Assembly (NCBI RefSeq): GCF_023806085.1
Contig: NZ_JAMSLX010000001.1
Span: 1 to 64,000, forward strand
Source of the DNA: Hephaestia sp. MAHUQ-44
Lineage (GTDB): Bacteria; Pseudomonadota; Alphaproteobacteria; Sphingomonadales; Sphingomonadaceae
DNA length: 64,000 bases
Direction of reading: 5' to 3'
A model generated the notes under the pieces. It had not been told where the DNA came from, did not search any database, and saw only the letters and a list, made by a program, of their open reading frames with translations. Below are positions 42,910-52,073 of this stretch, in pieces. The first letter of the stretch is position 1. Each line of letters opens with the position of its first letter. Made by a program: the position numbers and the translations under genes.

Positions 42910-43341
42910 CTACACCCCGACCGGCGTCACACCCAGCCGTGGGATCTCGATCGCCGGGCAGCGATCCATCACCACCTTGAGCCCCGCCGCCTCGGCGCGC
43001 GCGGCCGCCGCCTCGTTGACGACGCCCAATTGCATCCACACCGCCCTGGCGCCCGCCGCGATCGCCTGATCGACCGCCTCGCCCGCGGCCGCCGGCCGGC
43101 GGAAGATATCGACCAGATCGATCGGATCGCCGAGTTGCGACAGATCGCGCCACACGAATTCGCCGTGGATATGCTCGCCGGTGATCTGCGGGTTGACCGG
43201 CAGCACGCGATACCCCTGCCCTTGCAGGAACGCCATGACATGGTTCGAATCGCGGTCCGGACGATCCGAGGCGCCGATCATCGCGATCGTGCGCGTCTTC
43301 GCCAGCAGATCGCGAATATCCTCGTCACGCGTGAGCGGCAT
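42910..43341 (-). CDS. CoA-binding (YccU-like) protein
   Basis: A 143-residue Rossmann-type CoA-binding domain protein. IAMIGASDRPDRDSNHV is the nucleotide loop, and GYRVLPVNPQITGEHIHGE, DLVDIFRRP and ARAVWMQLGVVNEAAAARAEAAGL follow the family pattern, ending with the CPAIEIPRL block. Single-domain members bind CoA with no known reaction. The ATG at 43341 shares one base with the mrp stop (TGATG), so the gene is coupled to mrp. Confidence 0.88.
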   Translation of the reverse strand: MPLTRDEDIRDLLAKTRTIAMIGASDRPDRDSNHVMAFLQGQGYRVLPVNPQITGEHIHGEFVWRDLSQLGDPIDLVDIFRRPAAAGEAVDQAIAAGARAVWMQLGVVNEAAAARAEAAGLKVVMDRCPAIEIPRLGVTPVGV

Positions 43342-44303
43342 CAGGCACCCTCGGTCATCCACGCCCCCACGGCATCGGCAATATGGATGAACGCGGCGGC
43401 TTCCTCGCCGGTTCCGGCGACCGGGGGCGTTCCCGCATCGGAGGCGGTGCGAATCGCGATGTCGAGCGGCACCCGGCCGAGGAACGGCACACCCAGTTCG
43501 GTCGCCGCCGCCTCGGCGCCGCCGCGCCCGAACGGATCGGAGATCCCGCCGCAATGCGGGCAGGCATAGCCCGCCATATTCTCGACCACGCCGATGATCG
43601 GCACGCCGGTCTGGCGGAACAGGTCGATCGCGCGCCGCGCATCGATCAGCGCGACGTCCTGCGGGGTGGAGACGATCACCGCGCCCGCGGGCTTGTGCTT
43701 CTGGACCATCGACAGCTGCACATCGCCCGTTCCCGGCGGCAGATCGATCACCAGCGTGTCGACCTCGCCCCAATTGGCATCGACGAGCTGGCCCAGCGCG
43801 CCGCTCACCATCGGCCCGCGCCAGGCGATCGCCTTGTCGGCGTCGACGAGCTGGCCCATCGACAGCAACGGCACATCATAAGGTGTCGCCACCGGCTGGA
43901 GCACTTTGCCGCGCGCCTGCGGGCGGCTGCCCTCGACGCCGAGCAATTTGGGCTGCGAGGGGCCGTAGATATCGGCATCGACCAGCCCGACGGCGCGGCC
44001 GGCCCGGCGCAGCGCGATCGCCAGATTGGCGGCGACGGTCGATTTGCCGACCCCCCCCTTGCCGCTCGCGACCGCAATCAGGCGCCGCGCGGTGCGCTCG
44101 AGCGTCAGCGCGACGCGGACGTCGGTAACGCCGGGCACGGCCGCCGCCGCCGCGCGAACGTCCCGTTCAAGCGCATCGTGCGTGCTGGGCGGCAACCCGG
44201 TGACGTTGAGAATGATGCTCGCTTTACCGTCGGCGAGCCGCGCCGTGGCGCGACCGGCAGCCACCGGCGCGAGCGCGGCGGAGAGGGCCTCGTTGTCAGA
44301 CAT
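43341..44303 (-). CDS. mrp: Mrp/ApbC-type Fe-S cluster carrier ATPase
   Basis: A 320-residue P-loop protein. It has an N-terminal MIP18-like (DUF59) domain at about 1-70, the deviant Walker A GKGGVGKST (81-89), LVDADIYGPS, the DLPPGTGD block, and a Cys248-x-x-Cys251 pair (ACPHCGG) that binds a bridging [4Fe-4S] cluster. It carries Fe-S clusters to apoproteins in the cytoplasm. The ATG at 44303 was taken from the start of the DUF59 domain. It is divergent from hflK by about 100 bp and coupled to the CoA-binding gene. Confidence 0.93.
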   Translation of the reverse strand: MSDNEALSAALAPVAAGRATARLADGKASIILNVTGLPPSTHDALERDVRAAAAAVPGVTDVRVALTLERTARRLIAVASGKGGVGKSTVAANLAIALRRAGRAVGLVDADIYGPSQPKLLGVEGSRPQARGKVLQPVATPYDVPLLSMGQLVDADKAIAWRGPMVSGALGQLVDANWGEVDTLVIDLPPGTGDVQLSMVQKHKPAGAVIVSTPQDVALIDARRAIDLFRQTGVPIIGVVENMAGYACPHCGGISDPFGRGGAEAAATELGVPFLGRVPLDIAIRTASDAGTPPVAGTGEEAAAFIHIADAVGAWMTEGA

Positions 44304-44411
44304 AATGGCGAGATAGGCCGCTTGGGCGTTCTTGCCACTGTTTTTCTCAATTTGCCCACCTATAAAGACGGGATGACGATCCTGACACGTTGGTGGCGGC
44401 GCCTTCCTATT

Positions 44412-45503
44412 ATGGCAAATATGAGCAAGGGCCCCTGGGGCTCGGGCGGAGACGATGACGGCAAGGGCGGCGGCGATCGCGGGCCGCGCAACCCGTGGTC
44501 GGTGCCGCCGGGCGGCCCGCGCGGCCGCGCCACGCGGCCGACGGTGCTCGACGAATTTCTGAAACGCGCGCGCAGCGGCGGTGGCGGCTCGGGCGGCGGT
44601 GGCGGCGGCGGGCTCCCCGGCGGCGCCAACGGGCGCAGCCTTGCGATCATCGGCATCGCGCTGCTGCTCGGCGTGTGGCTGGTGTTCACCAGTTTCCACA
44701 TCATCGGCCCGCAGCAGCGCGGCGTCGTGACCTTTTTCGGCCGCTACACCAAGACGCTCGATCCCGGCTATAAGATGACGCTGCCGGCACCGTTCAATTC
44801 GGTGCAGAAAGTCGACGTGCAGGCGATCCGCACCGACGATTTCCCCGAAGGCGATTCCACCAACCTGATGCTGACCGGCGACCAGAATCTGATCGATCTC
44901 AATTATCAGGTGCGCTGGAACGTCAAGAATCCGCAGAATTACGTGTTCGAGATCAAGGACCCGGCTGCAACGCTGCGCGCCACCGCCGAAAGCGCGATGC
45001 GCGCGGTGATCGCCACCTCGACGCTCAACGACGCGATCGGCCCCGGCCAGAGCCGGATCACGATGGGCGTGCAGGAACTGATGCAGCAGATCCTCGACAG
45101 CTACGGCTCGGGGCTTCAGGTGCAGGGCGTCGCGCTGCGCCGGGTCGATCCGCCCGCGCAGGTGATCGACGAATTCAAGGCGGTGTCCGCCGCCCAGCAG
45201 AGCGCGCAGTCCGACATCAACCAGGCGCATACCTATGCCGAACAGATCAGCGCCCGCGCGCAGGGCGAGGCGGCGCAGTTCGACAAGGTGTACGAGCAAT
45301 ACCGGCTCGCGCCGGAGGTGACGCGGCGGCGTATGTATTATGAGACGATGGAGAATGTGCTGAGCAAGGCGCACAAGACGGTGATCGAGGATACGCGCAG
45401 CGGCGTGATCCCCTATCTGCCGCTCAACAACGCGACCAGCCCGCGCGCGGCGGCGCCCGCCGCTGCCGCTCCGGCTGCGTCCGCGCAGGGAGCTGGCCAA
45501 TGA
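44412..45503 (+). CDS. hflK: HflK, FtsH-modulating membrane protein
   Basis: A 363-residue SPFH/prohibitin-family protein. A Gly-rich cytoplasmic N-terminus (MANMSKGPWGSGGDD) precedes one membrane helix (SLAIIGIALLLGVWLVF, about 76-95). The periplasmic SPFH domain follows (VVTFFGRYTKTLDPGYKMTLP; VRWNVKNP), with an Ala-rich C-terminus. With HflC it forms a large complex around FtsH and limits its proteolysis. The start is uncertain: ATGs at 44373, 44412 and 44421 are in frame. The stop overlaps hflC (ATGA). Confidence 0.92.
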   Translation: MANMSKGPWGSGGDDDGKGGGDRGPRNPWSVPPGGPRGRATRPTVLDEFLKRARSGGGGSGGGGGGGLPGGANGRSLAIIGIALLLGVWLVFTSFHIIGPQQRGVVTFFGRYTKTLDPGYKMTLPAPFNSVQKVDVQAIRTDDFPEGDSTNLMLTGDQNLIDLNYQVRWNVKNPQNYVFEIKDPAATLRATAESAMRAVIATSTLNDAIGPGQSRITMGVQELMQQILDSYGSGLQVQGVALRRVDPPAQVIDEFKAVSAAQQSAQSDINQAHTYAEQISARAQGEAAQFDKVYEQYRLAPEVTRRRMYYETMENVLSKAHKTVIEDTRSGVIPYLPLNNATSPRAAAPAAAAPAASAQGAGQ

Positions 45504-46378
45504 CCCCGTCGCTCCGCAACCCCGTCGTCGCCGGCATCCTCGCCTTGCTGGTGGTGATATTGCTCGCCAGCACGCTGGCGATCGTTCCCGAGACGCGCCA
45601 GGCCGTGATCCTGCGGCTCGAAAAGCCGATCGGGGTCGTCAACGCCTGGAAGCCGGGCCAGCAATTCGGCAATACCGGCGCCGGGCTGGTCGCGCGCGTG
45701 CCGTTCATCGACAAGCTGGTCTGGGTCGACAAGCGCGTGCTCGATGTCGATCTCGACAACCAGCAGGTGCTCTCGACCGATCAGCTCCGGCTCGAAGTCG
45801 ATGCCTATGCGCGCTTCCGCATCGTCGATCCGCTCAAGGCGGTGGTCGCGACCGGCAGTTCGTCGGCCACCGAACAGCGCGTCGCCGATCAGCTCCAGCC
45901 GATCCTCGGCTCGGCGCTGCGGAGCGAGCTGGGCAAGCGGCCGTTCGTGGCGCTGCTCAGCCCCGAACGCGGCGAGGTGATGGATAATATCCAGGCCGGG
46001 CTGCAGCGCGTCGCCAACCAATATGGCGTCGAGATCGTCGACGTGCGCATCCGCCACGCCGATCTGCCCGACGGCACGCCGCTCACCAGCGCGCTCCAGC
46101 GCATGGCGACCGCGCGCCAGCAGGAAGCCGCGACGATCCGCGCGCAGGGCCAGAAACAGGCGCAGATCATCCGCGCCGAAGCCGATGCCGAGGCTTCCAA
46201 AACCTATGCCGAAAGCTTCAGCAAGGATGCGGCCTTCTACGATTTCTATCGCGCGATGCAGTCCTACCAGCGGACCTTCGTCGATGATGGCGATCCCTCG
46301 ACCCCCAAGGACCGGACCGACATCATCCTCTCGCCCGACAGCGAGTATCTCCGCCAGTTCGCGGGGCGTGGCCGCTGA
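45500..46378 (+). CDS. hflC: HflC, FtsH-modulating membrane protein
   Basis: A 292-residue SPFH-family partner of HflK. An N-terminal membrane anchor (GILALLVVILLASTLAI, about 12-29) is followed by the SPFH domain (VNAWKPGQQFGNTGAGLVARVP, VWVDKRVLDVDLDNQQVLSTDQ) and the coiled-coil region with AEADAEASKTYAESFSKDAAFY. The ATG overlaps the hflK stop. The order hflK-hflC followed by a Do protease is common in alphaproteobacteria and links membrane and periplasmic protein quality control. Confidence 0.95.
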   Translation: MTPSLRNPVVAGILALLVVILLASTLAIVPETRQAVILRLEKPIGVVNAWKPGQQFGNTGAGLVARVPFIDKLVWVDKRVLDVDLDNQQVLSTDQLRLEVDAYARFRIVDPLKAVVATGSSSATEQRVADQLQPILGSALRSELGKRPFVALLSPERGEVMDNIQAGLQRVANQYGVEIVDVRIRHADLPDGTPLTSALQRMATARQQEAATIRAQGQKQAQIIRAEADAEASKTYAESFSKDAAFYDFYRAMQSYQRTFVDDGDPSTPKDRTDIILSPDSEYLRQFAGRGR

Positions 46379-46468
46379 CGATCCGTTCATATTCAATCGA
46401 GGTTCAGCAAATAAACGGCACAAAGCCGCACAATGCCTGAAACCGACAAGAGAAGAGGAAAACCCCAC

Positions 46469-47992
46469 GTGCGCTACGCCTTTGCGATAACCGGTGCCCT
46501 GTTGCTCGGCGGCGCGGCCGCCACGATGACCCTCGAACAGCCGCTCGGCGCGCAGCAGGCGCAGAACGAGCCCGGCACGATCAACGCGGTGGCGCCCAAG
46601 CAGGGCGCGCCGATGAGCTTCGCCGACATGGTGGCCAAGCTCCAGCCGGCGGTGGTCAACATCTCGACCACCCAGCACATCAAGATCCAGCAGCAGAACC
46701 CGTTCGCGGGCACGCCGTTCGAGGATTTCTTCCAGCAATTCGGCGGCGGTGGCGGCAGCGGCCCGATCACGCGCGAAGGCGAATCGCTCGGCTCGGGCTT
46801 CCTGATCTCGCCCGACGGCTATGTCGTCACCAACAATCATGTGATCGCGCCGGGTGCGCAGGGTGCGAGCGTCGATACGATCACGGTCACGCTCACCGAC
46901 CGCAAGGAATACAAGGCCCGCGTCGTCGGCCGCGATGCCAAATCGGACCTCGCGGTGCTCAAGATCGACGCCACCGACCTGCCCTATGTCAAATTCGGCG
47001 ATTCGGGGAATGCGCGCGTCGGTGACTGGGTGGTCGCGATCGGCAACCCGTTCGGGATCGGCTCGTCGGTGACGGCGGGGATCATTTCGGCGGTGCACCG
47101 CACCACCGGGCTTGGCGGCGCCGATCATTTCATCCAGACCGACGCCTCGATCAACCGGGGCAATTCGGGCGGCCCGATGTTCGATATGCAGGGCAATGTC
47201 ATCGGCGTGAATTCGCAGATCCTGTCGCCCACCGGCGGCAACGTCGGCATCGGCTTCGCGATTCCCGCCGAAGAGGCCCGGCCGATCGTCGACACGCTGA
47301 TGAAGGGCGGCAAGATCGAGCGCGGCTATCTCGGCGTCGGTATCCAGCCGGTGACCGAAGACATTGCCGCCGCGCTGGGCCTGCAGAAGAACCGCGGCGA
47401 GATCGTCGCGCGTGTCGAGCCAGACGGCCCCGCCGCCAAGGCCGGGATCAAGCAGGGCGACGTCGTCGTCCGCGTCAACGGGCAGGAAGTCACCCCCGAT
47501 CAGTCGCTCAGCTATCTGGTCGCCAACCTGACGCCGGGCACGCGCGTGCCGATCGAGCTGATCCGCGACGGCAAGCGCAGCACCGTCACCGCGACGATGG
47601 CGATGCGCCCGTCCGAAGAGGAGCTCGCCGGGTTCAACCCCGATGCCGATGCCGACACGCCCGATCAGGGCGATTCGTCGAGCGATCAATCGGTCAACGA
47701 CGCGATCGGGCTCACCACCACGGTGCTCACGCCGACGATCGCGCGGCAGGTGGGGGTCGATGCCTCGACCACCGGGCTCGTCGTCACTGCGGTCGATCCG
47801 TCGAGCAACGCCGCGCAGAAGCTGCGCCGCGGCGACGTCATCGTCTCGGCAAACGGCGCGCAGGTCTCGAGCCCCAAGGATCTCGCCAACATCGTGGCCG
47901 CCGCAAAGCGCGACAATCGCGATCAGGTGCTGCTGTTCGTCCAGCGCGGGCGCGGCGGCAGCGGGTTCATCCCGGTCAAGCTCAAGAAATAA
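46469..47992 (+). CDS. degP: Do-type periplasmic serine protease (DegP/HtrA)
   Basis: A 507-residue protease/chaperone from a GTG at 46469, preceded by an AGAGGA site; an ATG at 46433 would add 12 polar residues before the signal peptide. The export signal RYAFAITGALLLGGAAATM is followed by the protease domain with triad His124 (TNNHVI), Asp160 (AKSDLAV) and Ser233 (GNSGGPM), then two PDZ domains (about 275-370 and 410-500). It degrades or refolds misfolded periplasmic proteins. It lies 90 bp after hflC and ends before a cluster of hairpins. Which of DegP or DegQ it matches best is undecided. Confidence 0.92.
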   Translation: MRYAFAITGALLLGGAAATMTLEQPLGAQQAQNEPGTINAVAPKQGAPMSFADMVAKLQPAVVNISTTQHIKIQQQNPFAGTPFEDFFQQFGGGGGSGPITREGESLGSGFLISPDGYVVTNNHVIAPGAQGASVDTITVTLTDRKEYKARVVGRDAKSDLAVLKIDATDLPYVKFGDSGNARVGDWVVAIGNPFGIGSSVTAGIISAVHRTTGLGGADHFIQTDASINRGNSGGPMFDMQGNVIGVNSQILSPTGGNVGIGFAIPAEEARPIVDTLMKGGKIERGYLGVGIQPVTEDIAAALGLQKNRGEIVARVEPDGPAAKAGIKQGDVVVRVNGQEVTPDQSLSYLVANLTPGTRVPIELIRDGKRSTVTATMAMRPSEEELAGFNPDADADTPDQGDSSSDQSVNDAIGLTTTVLTPTIARQVGVDASTTGLVVTAVDPSSNAAQKLRRGDVIVSANGAQVSSPKDLANIVAAAKRDNRDQVLLFVQRGRGGSGFIPVKLKK

Positions 47993-48019
47993 TGCCCCGC
48001 GGGCATTGAGCACCTCATC

Positions 48020-48055
48020 CCGCCGCCGGACGCTGGTTCGGCGGCGGTTTCGTTT
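48020..48055 (+). terminator. Intrinsic terminator after degP
   Basis: CCGCCGCCG (48020-48028) pairs with CGGCGGCGG (48039-48047) and is followed by TTTCGTTT. It is 28 bases after the protease stop and has the form of a standard rho-independent terminator. Confidence 0.75.
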
Positions 48056-48063
48056 GCGGTCGG

Positions 48064-48121
48064 TTTCAGTCGCACTGAAACAGGCCGCACCGGCCCACTC
48101 CCCACCGGAGCGGGCCGGTGC
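48064..48121. repeat. Two tandem hairpins between degP and the HerA-like gene
   Basis: The first is TTTCAGT (48064-48070)/ACTGAAA (48074-48080), a perfect 7-bp stem with a CGC loop. The second is GCACCGGCCC (48087-48096)/GGGCCGGTGC (48112-48121), a perfect 10-bp stem. With the terminator just upstream this gives three hairpins in 100 bp. They may isolate the two transcription units or form a small structured RNA. Confidence 0.55.
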
Positions 48122-48211
48122 CGCTTTCACGACAGCAGAACAAACGCTACGCTTCCGTATCGCGCGGCATCCGCGCATTATCGGCGGCATCATTGGTCGG
48201 GAGCGACACAC

Positions 48212-49804
48212 GTGGCGGACAGCATCTTCATCGGCACCACGGCCGCAGGCGAGCGGCAGGAATTGCAGCTCAAGCGCGCCAACCGCCACGGGCTGATCGC
48301 GGGCGCGACCGGCACCGGCAAGACGGTGACGCTCCAGGGCATTATCGAAGGGCTGTCGGCCGAGGGCGTGCCGTGCTTCGTCGCCGATGTGAAGGGCGAT
48401 CTCTCCGGCCTCGCGATGGCGGGCTCGCCCACCGCCAAGACGCACGAACCCTTCGCCGCGCGCGCCGCCGAGATCGGTTATGCCGATTGGGCCTATGCCG
48501 ACAATCCGGTCCAGTTCTGGGATCTGTTCGGCGAACAGGGCCACCCGATCCGCACCACCATCTCCGAAATGGGGCCACTGCTGCTCGCGCGGCTGATGGA
48601 TTTGAACGAAGTGCAGGAAGGCGTGCTGACGATCGCCTTCACCGTCGCCGACAAGGAAGGGCTGCTGCTGCTCGACCTCGACGATCTGCAGGCGATGCTG
48701 GTCGCGTGCGGCGCGCGCGCCGACGAGCTGACGACGACCTACGGCAATGTCTCGAAACAATCGGTGGGTGCGATCCAGCGCTCGCTGCTCCAGCTTCGCA
48801 GCCAGGGCGGCGACCGTTTCTTCGGCGAGCCCGCGCTCGCGATGAGCGACTTTATCGGCAAGGACGATTCGGGCCGCGGCATCGTCAACATCCTCGCCGC
48901 CGACAAATTGATGGCGAGCCCCAAGCTCTACGCTACCTTCCTGCTGTGGCTGCTGAGCGAATTGTTCGAGCAGCTTCCCGAGGTCGGCGATCCCGACAAG
49001 CCCGTGCTCGCCTTCTTCTTCGACGAAGCACACCTGCTGTTCGACGGCGCGCCGTCGGCGTTGCTCGACAAGATCGAACAGGTCGTGCGGCTGATCCGCT
49101 CGAAGGGCGTCGGCGTCTATTTCATCACCCAGAACCCGATCGACATTCCAGACAAGGTCGCCGGCCAGCTCGGCAACCGCGTCCAGCACGCGCTGCGCGC
49201 CTTCACCCCGCGCGATCAGGCGGCGGTCAAATCGGCGGCGCAGACCTTCCGCGCCAACCCCGGCGTCGATGTCACCACCGCGATCACCGAACTCAAGGTT
49301 GGCGAGGCGCTGGTGTCGCTGCTCCAGCCCGACGGCGCCCCCGAGCCGGTGACGCGCACGCTGGTCAAGCCACCGCGCAGCCGGGTCGGCCCGGTGACGA
49401 AGGTCGAACGCGGGGTGCTGATCCAGACTGATGCGATCGGCAGCAAATACGACACACCGATCAATCGCGAATCGGCCGAGGAAATCCTGAAGGCCAAGGC
49501 CGATGAAGCGGCGGCGGCCGCCGCCGAGATCAAGGCGCAGGGCGAGGCCGAAAAGGCCGCCGCCGCCAAGGCCAAGGAAGACGCGCGCGCCGCCAAGGAG
49601 GCCGAACGCGCGCGCCTCGCCGCCGAGCGCGAGGCAAAGAACTCGCCGTGGAACCGCGCCGTCACCTCGGCCACCCGCTCGGCCTCGTCGGCCGTGGGCA
49701 GGCAGGTCGCGACGCAGGTCTCCAAGGCGGTGTTCGGCAGTTCGCGCGGGGTCGGCGCCAGCATCGTGCGGGGCATCCTCGGCGGGCTGTTCCGGGGGCG
49801 ATAG
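48212..49804 (+). CDS. HerA/DUF853-family ATPase
   Basis: A 530-residue P-loop ATPase of the HerA-FtsK superfamily (YjgR/DUF853 type). Walker A is GATGTGKT (31-38), Walker B is [10 protein letters not shown] near 270, and [28 protein letters not shown] supplies the sensor/Arg region. Residues about 420-490 form an Ala/Glu/Lys-rich coiled coil ([20 protein letters not shown]), followed by a basic, Gly-rich tail that could touch membrane or DNA. The cellular role of this family is not established. The GNAT gene starts 7 bp after its stop. Confidence 0.88.
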   Translation: MADSIFIGTTAAGERQELQLKRANRHGLIAGATGTGKTVTLQGIIEGLSAEGVPCFVADVKGDLSGLAMAGSPTAKTHEPFAARAAEIGYADWAYADNPVQFWDLFGEQGHPIRTTISEMGPLLLARLMDLNEVQEGVLTIAFTVADKEGLLLLDLDDLQAMLVACGARADELTTTYGNVSKQSVGAIQRSLLQLRSQGGDRFFGEPALAMSDFIGKDDSGRGIVNILAADKLMASPKLYATFLLWLLSELFEQLPEVGDPDKPVLAFFFDEAHLLFDGAPSALLDKIEQVVRLIRSKGVGVYFITQNPIDIPDKVAGQLGNRVQHALRAFTPRDQAAVKSAAQTFRANPGVDVTTAITELKVGEALVSLLQPDGAPEPVTRTLVKPPRSRVGPVTKVERGVLIQTDAIGSKYDTPINRESAEEILKAKADEAAAAAAEIKAQGEAEKAAAAKAKEDARAAKEAERARLAAEREAKNSPWNRAVTSATRSASSAVGRQVATQVSKAVFGSSRGVGASIVRGILGGLFRGR

Positions 49805-49810
49805 GGGCCG

Positions 49811-50317
49811 ATGCGCAGCGCCCTCTTCTGGCGGCCGATGGCCCCCGCCGATCTGCCCGCGGTCGGCGCGATCGCACGCGCGTCCTATCCCGACCATCCC
49901 GAAGACGCCGAAATTTTCCACGAACGCCTCAGCCTGTTCCCCCAAGGTTGTTTCGTGCTCGAGCGCGACACGGCGGTGGTGGGCTATATCCTCAGCTACC
50001 CCGCGCGCTTCGGCGATCCGCCGCCGCTCAACCAGTTGCTCGGCAGCCTGCCCGCGCACGCCGATTGCTATTACATCCACGATCTGGCGCTGCTTCCCCC
50101 GGCGCGCGGCACCGGCGCAGCGCAACAGATCATCGCGCGGGTCGCCGCTCTGGCGGCACAGCTTGGCTTTGCCCGCATCACGCTGGTTTCGGTCAACGGC
50201 ACGGTGCCGTTCTGGACGCGCAGCGGCTTCGTGCCCGAACACGCGCCCGCCATCGCCGCCAAACTCGCCTCTTATGGTGGCGAGAGCGCCTATCTGTGCG
50301 CCCCCTCGCCCGCCTGA
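49811..50317 (+). CDS. GNAT-family N-acetyltransferase
   Basis: A 168-residue acetyltransferase fold. YILSYPARFG is in the central strand, the acetyl-CoA loop is LPPARGTGAAQQI (about 96-108), and VSVNGTVPFWTRSGF is the GNAT C-terminal block (NxxAxxFYxxxGF-like). It would transfer an acetyl group to a small molecule or a protein N-terminus, and the substrate cannot be told. It is sandwiched with 7 bp to the HerA-like gene and 22 bp to the oxidoreductase, so the three probably share an mRNA. Confidence 0.85.
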   Translation: MRSALFWRPMAPADLPAVGAIARASYPDHPEDAEIFHERLSLFPQGCFVLERDTAVVGYILSYPARFGDPPPLNQLLGSLPAHADCYYIHDLALLPPARGTGAAQQIIARVAALAAQLGFARITLVSVNGTVPFWTRSGFVPEHAPAIAAKLASYGGESAYLCAPSPA

Positions 50318-50339
50318 GGGCGCGACAAGGAGAGAGACG

Positions 50340-51443
50340 ATGATCGACCTGAGCAGACGCGACGTGATGATGGCCGCCGGCGGCCTCGCCGCGCTCACGC
50401 TTCCCGGTGCCGACGTGCGGGCGCAGCCCGGCCGCAAGCTCGGCTATGCGATCGTCGGGCTCGGCGGCTATGGCCTCGGCAAGATCATCCCCGAATTCGC
50501 GAATTGCACCCACAGCCGCCTCGCGGGCGTCGTCAGCGGCGACCGCGCCAAGGCCGAGCGCGTCGCCGCCGAGCACAATCTGCCCGCGCGCAGCATCTAC
50601 AGTTACGACAATTTCGATCGCATCGCCGACAATCCGGATATCGACATCGTCTATGTCTGCCTGCCCAATGCGATGCACGCCGCCTACACGATCCGCGCCG
50701 CCAAAGCGGGCAAGCACGTGCTGTGCGAAAAGCCGATGGCGATCTCGGTCGCCGAAAGCGAGGCGATGATCGCGGCGTGCAAAGCGGCGAACCGCAAGCT
50801 GATGATCGGCTATCGCTGCCATTTCGAGGCGACCAACCTCGAGGCGATGCGCCGCGCGCGTGCCGGCGAGATCGGCAAATTGCGCTATTTCCGTTCCGAA
50901 CATGCCTATCCGCAGGGCGATCCGTCGCAATGGCGGCTCAAGAGGGCGCTGTCGGGCGGCGGCTCGCTGATGGATTACGGCATCTACGCGCTCCAGGCCG
51001 CGCGCTACATGACCGGCGAGGAACCGATCGCGGTCTATGCGCACGAATCGACCGACCGCAGCGATCCGCGCTTCCACGAGGTCGAGGACCAGATCGAGTT
51101 TCAGCTCGAATTTCCCTCGGGCGTGATCGGCTCGTGCCTGTCGGGCTATAGCGCCAACCAGAACCACGTCCTGCTGCTGGGGGACAAGGCACGGATCGAA
51201 ATGGAGCCCGCGACCGGCTATGCCGGCCACCGGCTGTGGGTCGGCAACCGCCGCGACACCGAGATCACCCCCCGCCCCGGCCCCGGCAAGACGCAATGGG
51301 CGGGCCAGCTCGATCATCTGGCGCATTGTGTGATCGAAGACCGCGAACCGATCGTCTCGGGCGAGGAAGGCCTGCGCGACATGCGCATCATTGAGGCGAT
51401 CTATCGCTCGGCGCGGGAACGGACGCGGGTGGTGCTGGCCTGA
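50340..51443 (+). CDS. Tat-exported Gfo/Idh/MocA-family oxidoreductase
   Basis: A 367-residue protein with a twin-arginine signal (SRRDVMMAAGGLAAL, residues 5-19, cleavage near VRAQ). An NAD(P)-binding Rossmann fold (YAIVGLGGYGLGKI) follows, with the family's CEKPMA motif near 130 (Lys in the active site) and a C-terminal alpha/beta domain (GGGSLMDYGIYAL). It resembles periplasmic glucose-fructose oxidoreductase of Zymomonas, which keeps its cofactor bound and is exported folded through Tat. The sugar substrate is unknown. GGAGAGA precedes the ATG. Confidence 0.88.
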   Translation: MIDLSRRDVMMAAGGLAALTLPGADVRAQPGRKLGYAIVGLGGYGLGKIIPEFANCTHSRLAGVVSGDRAKAERVAAEHNLPARSIYSYDNFDRIADNPDIDIVYVCLPNAMHAAYTIRAAKAGKHVLCEKPMAISVAESEAMIAACKAANRKLMIGYRCHFEATNLEAMRRARAGEIGKLRYFRSEHAYPQGDPSQWRLKRALSGGGSLMDYGIYALQAARYMTGEEPIAVYAHESTDRSDPRFHEVEDQIEFQLEFPSGVIGSCLSGYSANQNHVLLLGDKARIEMEPATGYAGHRLWVGNRRDTEITPRPGPGKTQWAGQLDHLAHCVIEDREPIVSGEEGLRDMRIIEAIYRSARERTRVVLA

Positions 51444-51533
51444 GCGACCGTTCGATGATGCGCCTTTGGGCGCATGGCGGGCGCCATGCCGACCGCCACC
51501 ATGATCGGCGGCAGCGGGTGAATACCGATCGCG

Positions 51534-51836
51534 CTACCGCTTGCGGACGAACTCGGCGCGCAGCACGAGGCCCTTGATGCCCTCGAACTTGCAGTCGATT
51601 TCCTGGCTGTCGCCGGTCAGCCGGATGGCCTTGATCAGCGTGCCGCGCTTGAGCGTCTGCCCGGCGCCCTTGACGTCGAGATCCTTGATCAGCGTCACCT
51701 GATCGCCATCGGCGAGCAGATTGCCCACCGAGTCGCGAACCTCCACCGTCTCGGCGGTGCGTTGCCGGCTCGCCAGTTCGGATGCCGGCATCCATTCGCC
51801 GCTTTCCTCGTCGTACACATAATCGTCGTCGGACAC
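51534..51836 (-). CDS. YjdM/PhnA-like protein lacking the zinc ribbon
   Basis: A 100-residue protein whose C-terminal 68 residues (VRDSVGNLLADGDQVTLIKD through VLRAEFVRKR) match the PhnA/YjdM KOW-like domain, including the DCKFEGIKG turn. The N-terminus lacks the Cys-rich zinc ribbon of E. coli YjdM; instead it has an acidic segment (SDDDYVYDEESGEW). I chose the GTG at 51836, which has GGAG six bases upstream, over an ATG at 51860. No phosphonate genes are nearby, so the historical phn name should not be read as a function. Confidence 0.8.
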   Translation of the reverse strand: MSDDDYVYDEESGEWMPASELASRQRTAETVEVRDSVGNLLADGDQVTLIKDLDVKGAGQTLKRGTLIKAIRLTGDSQEIDCKFEGIKGLVLRAEFVRKR

Positions 51837-52073
51837 GCTGGTCTCCGTGCAAAAGATCATCGATGGCGTCGCGCCCGCCTGCCGGCTCTATGCGGGGAAG
51901 CGCGCGCGAAGTCACGTCGGCGCGCCCAATTATCCCTGTCCTACACCCCGCCTGTTATGCCACAACCGCGCGATGCTTCTGCGCGCTTCCTCCCGCTGCC
52001 CGACTCTCGCGTCCGAGCGGCGGCAAGGCACCCGCGCCACCCTGTCAACTTCGTCAATTTCGGGGGCCTCGAT

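Noticed and set aside
45413-50437. A 1674-codon open frame on the minus strand
   Set aside because: It is antisense to hflC, degP, the HerA-like gene and the GNAT gene, all of which have clear family motifs. High third-position GC removes stops from the opposite frame, and the translation is low-complexity His/Asp/Arg/Gly without any domain.
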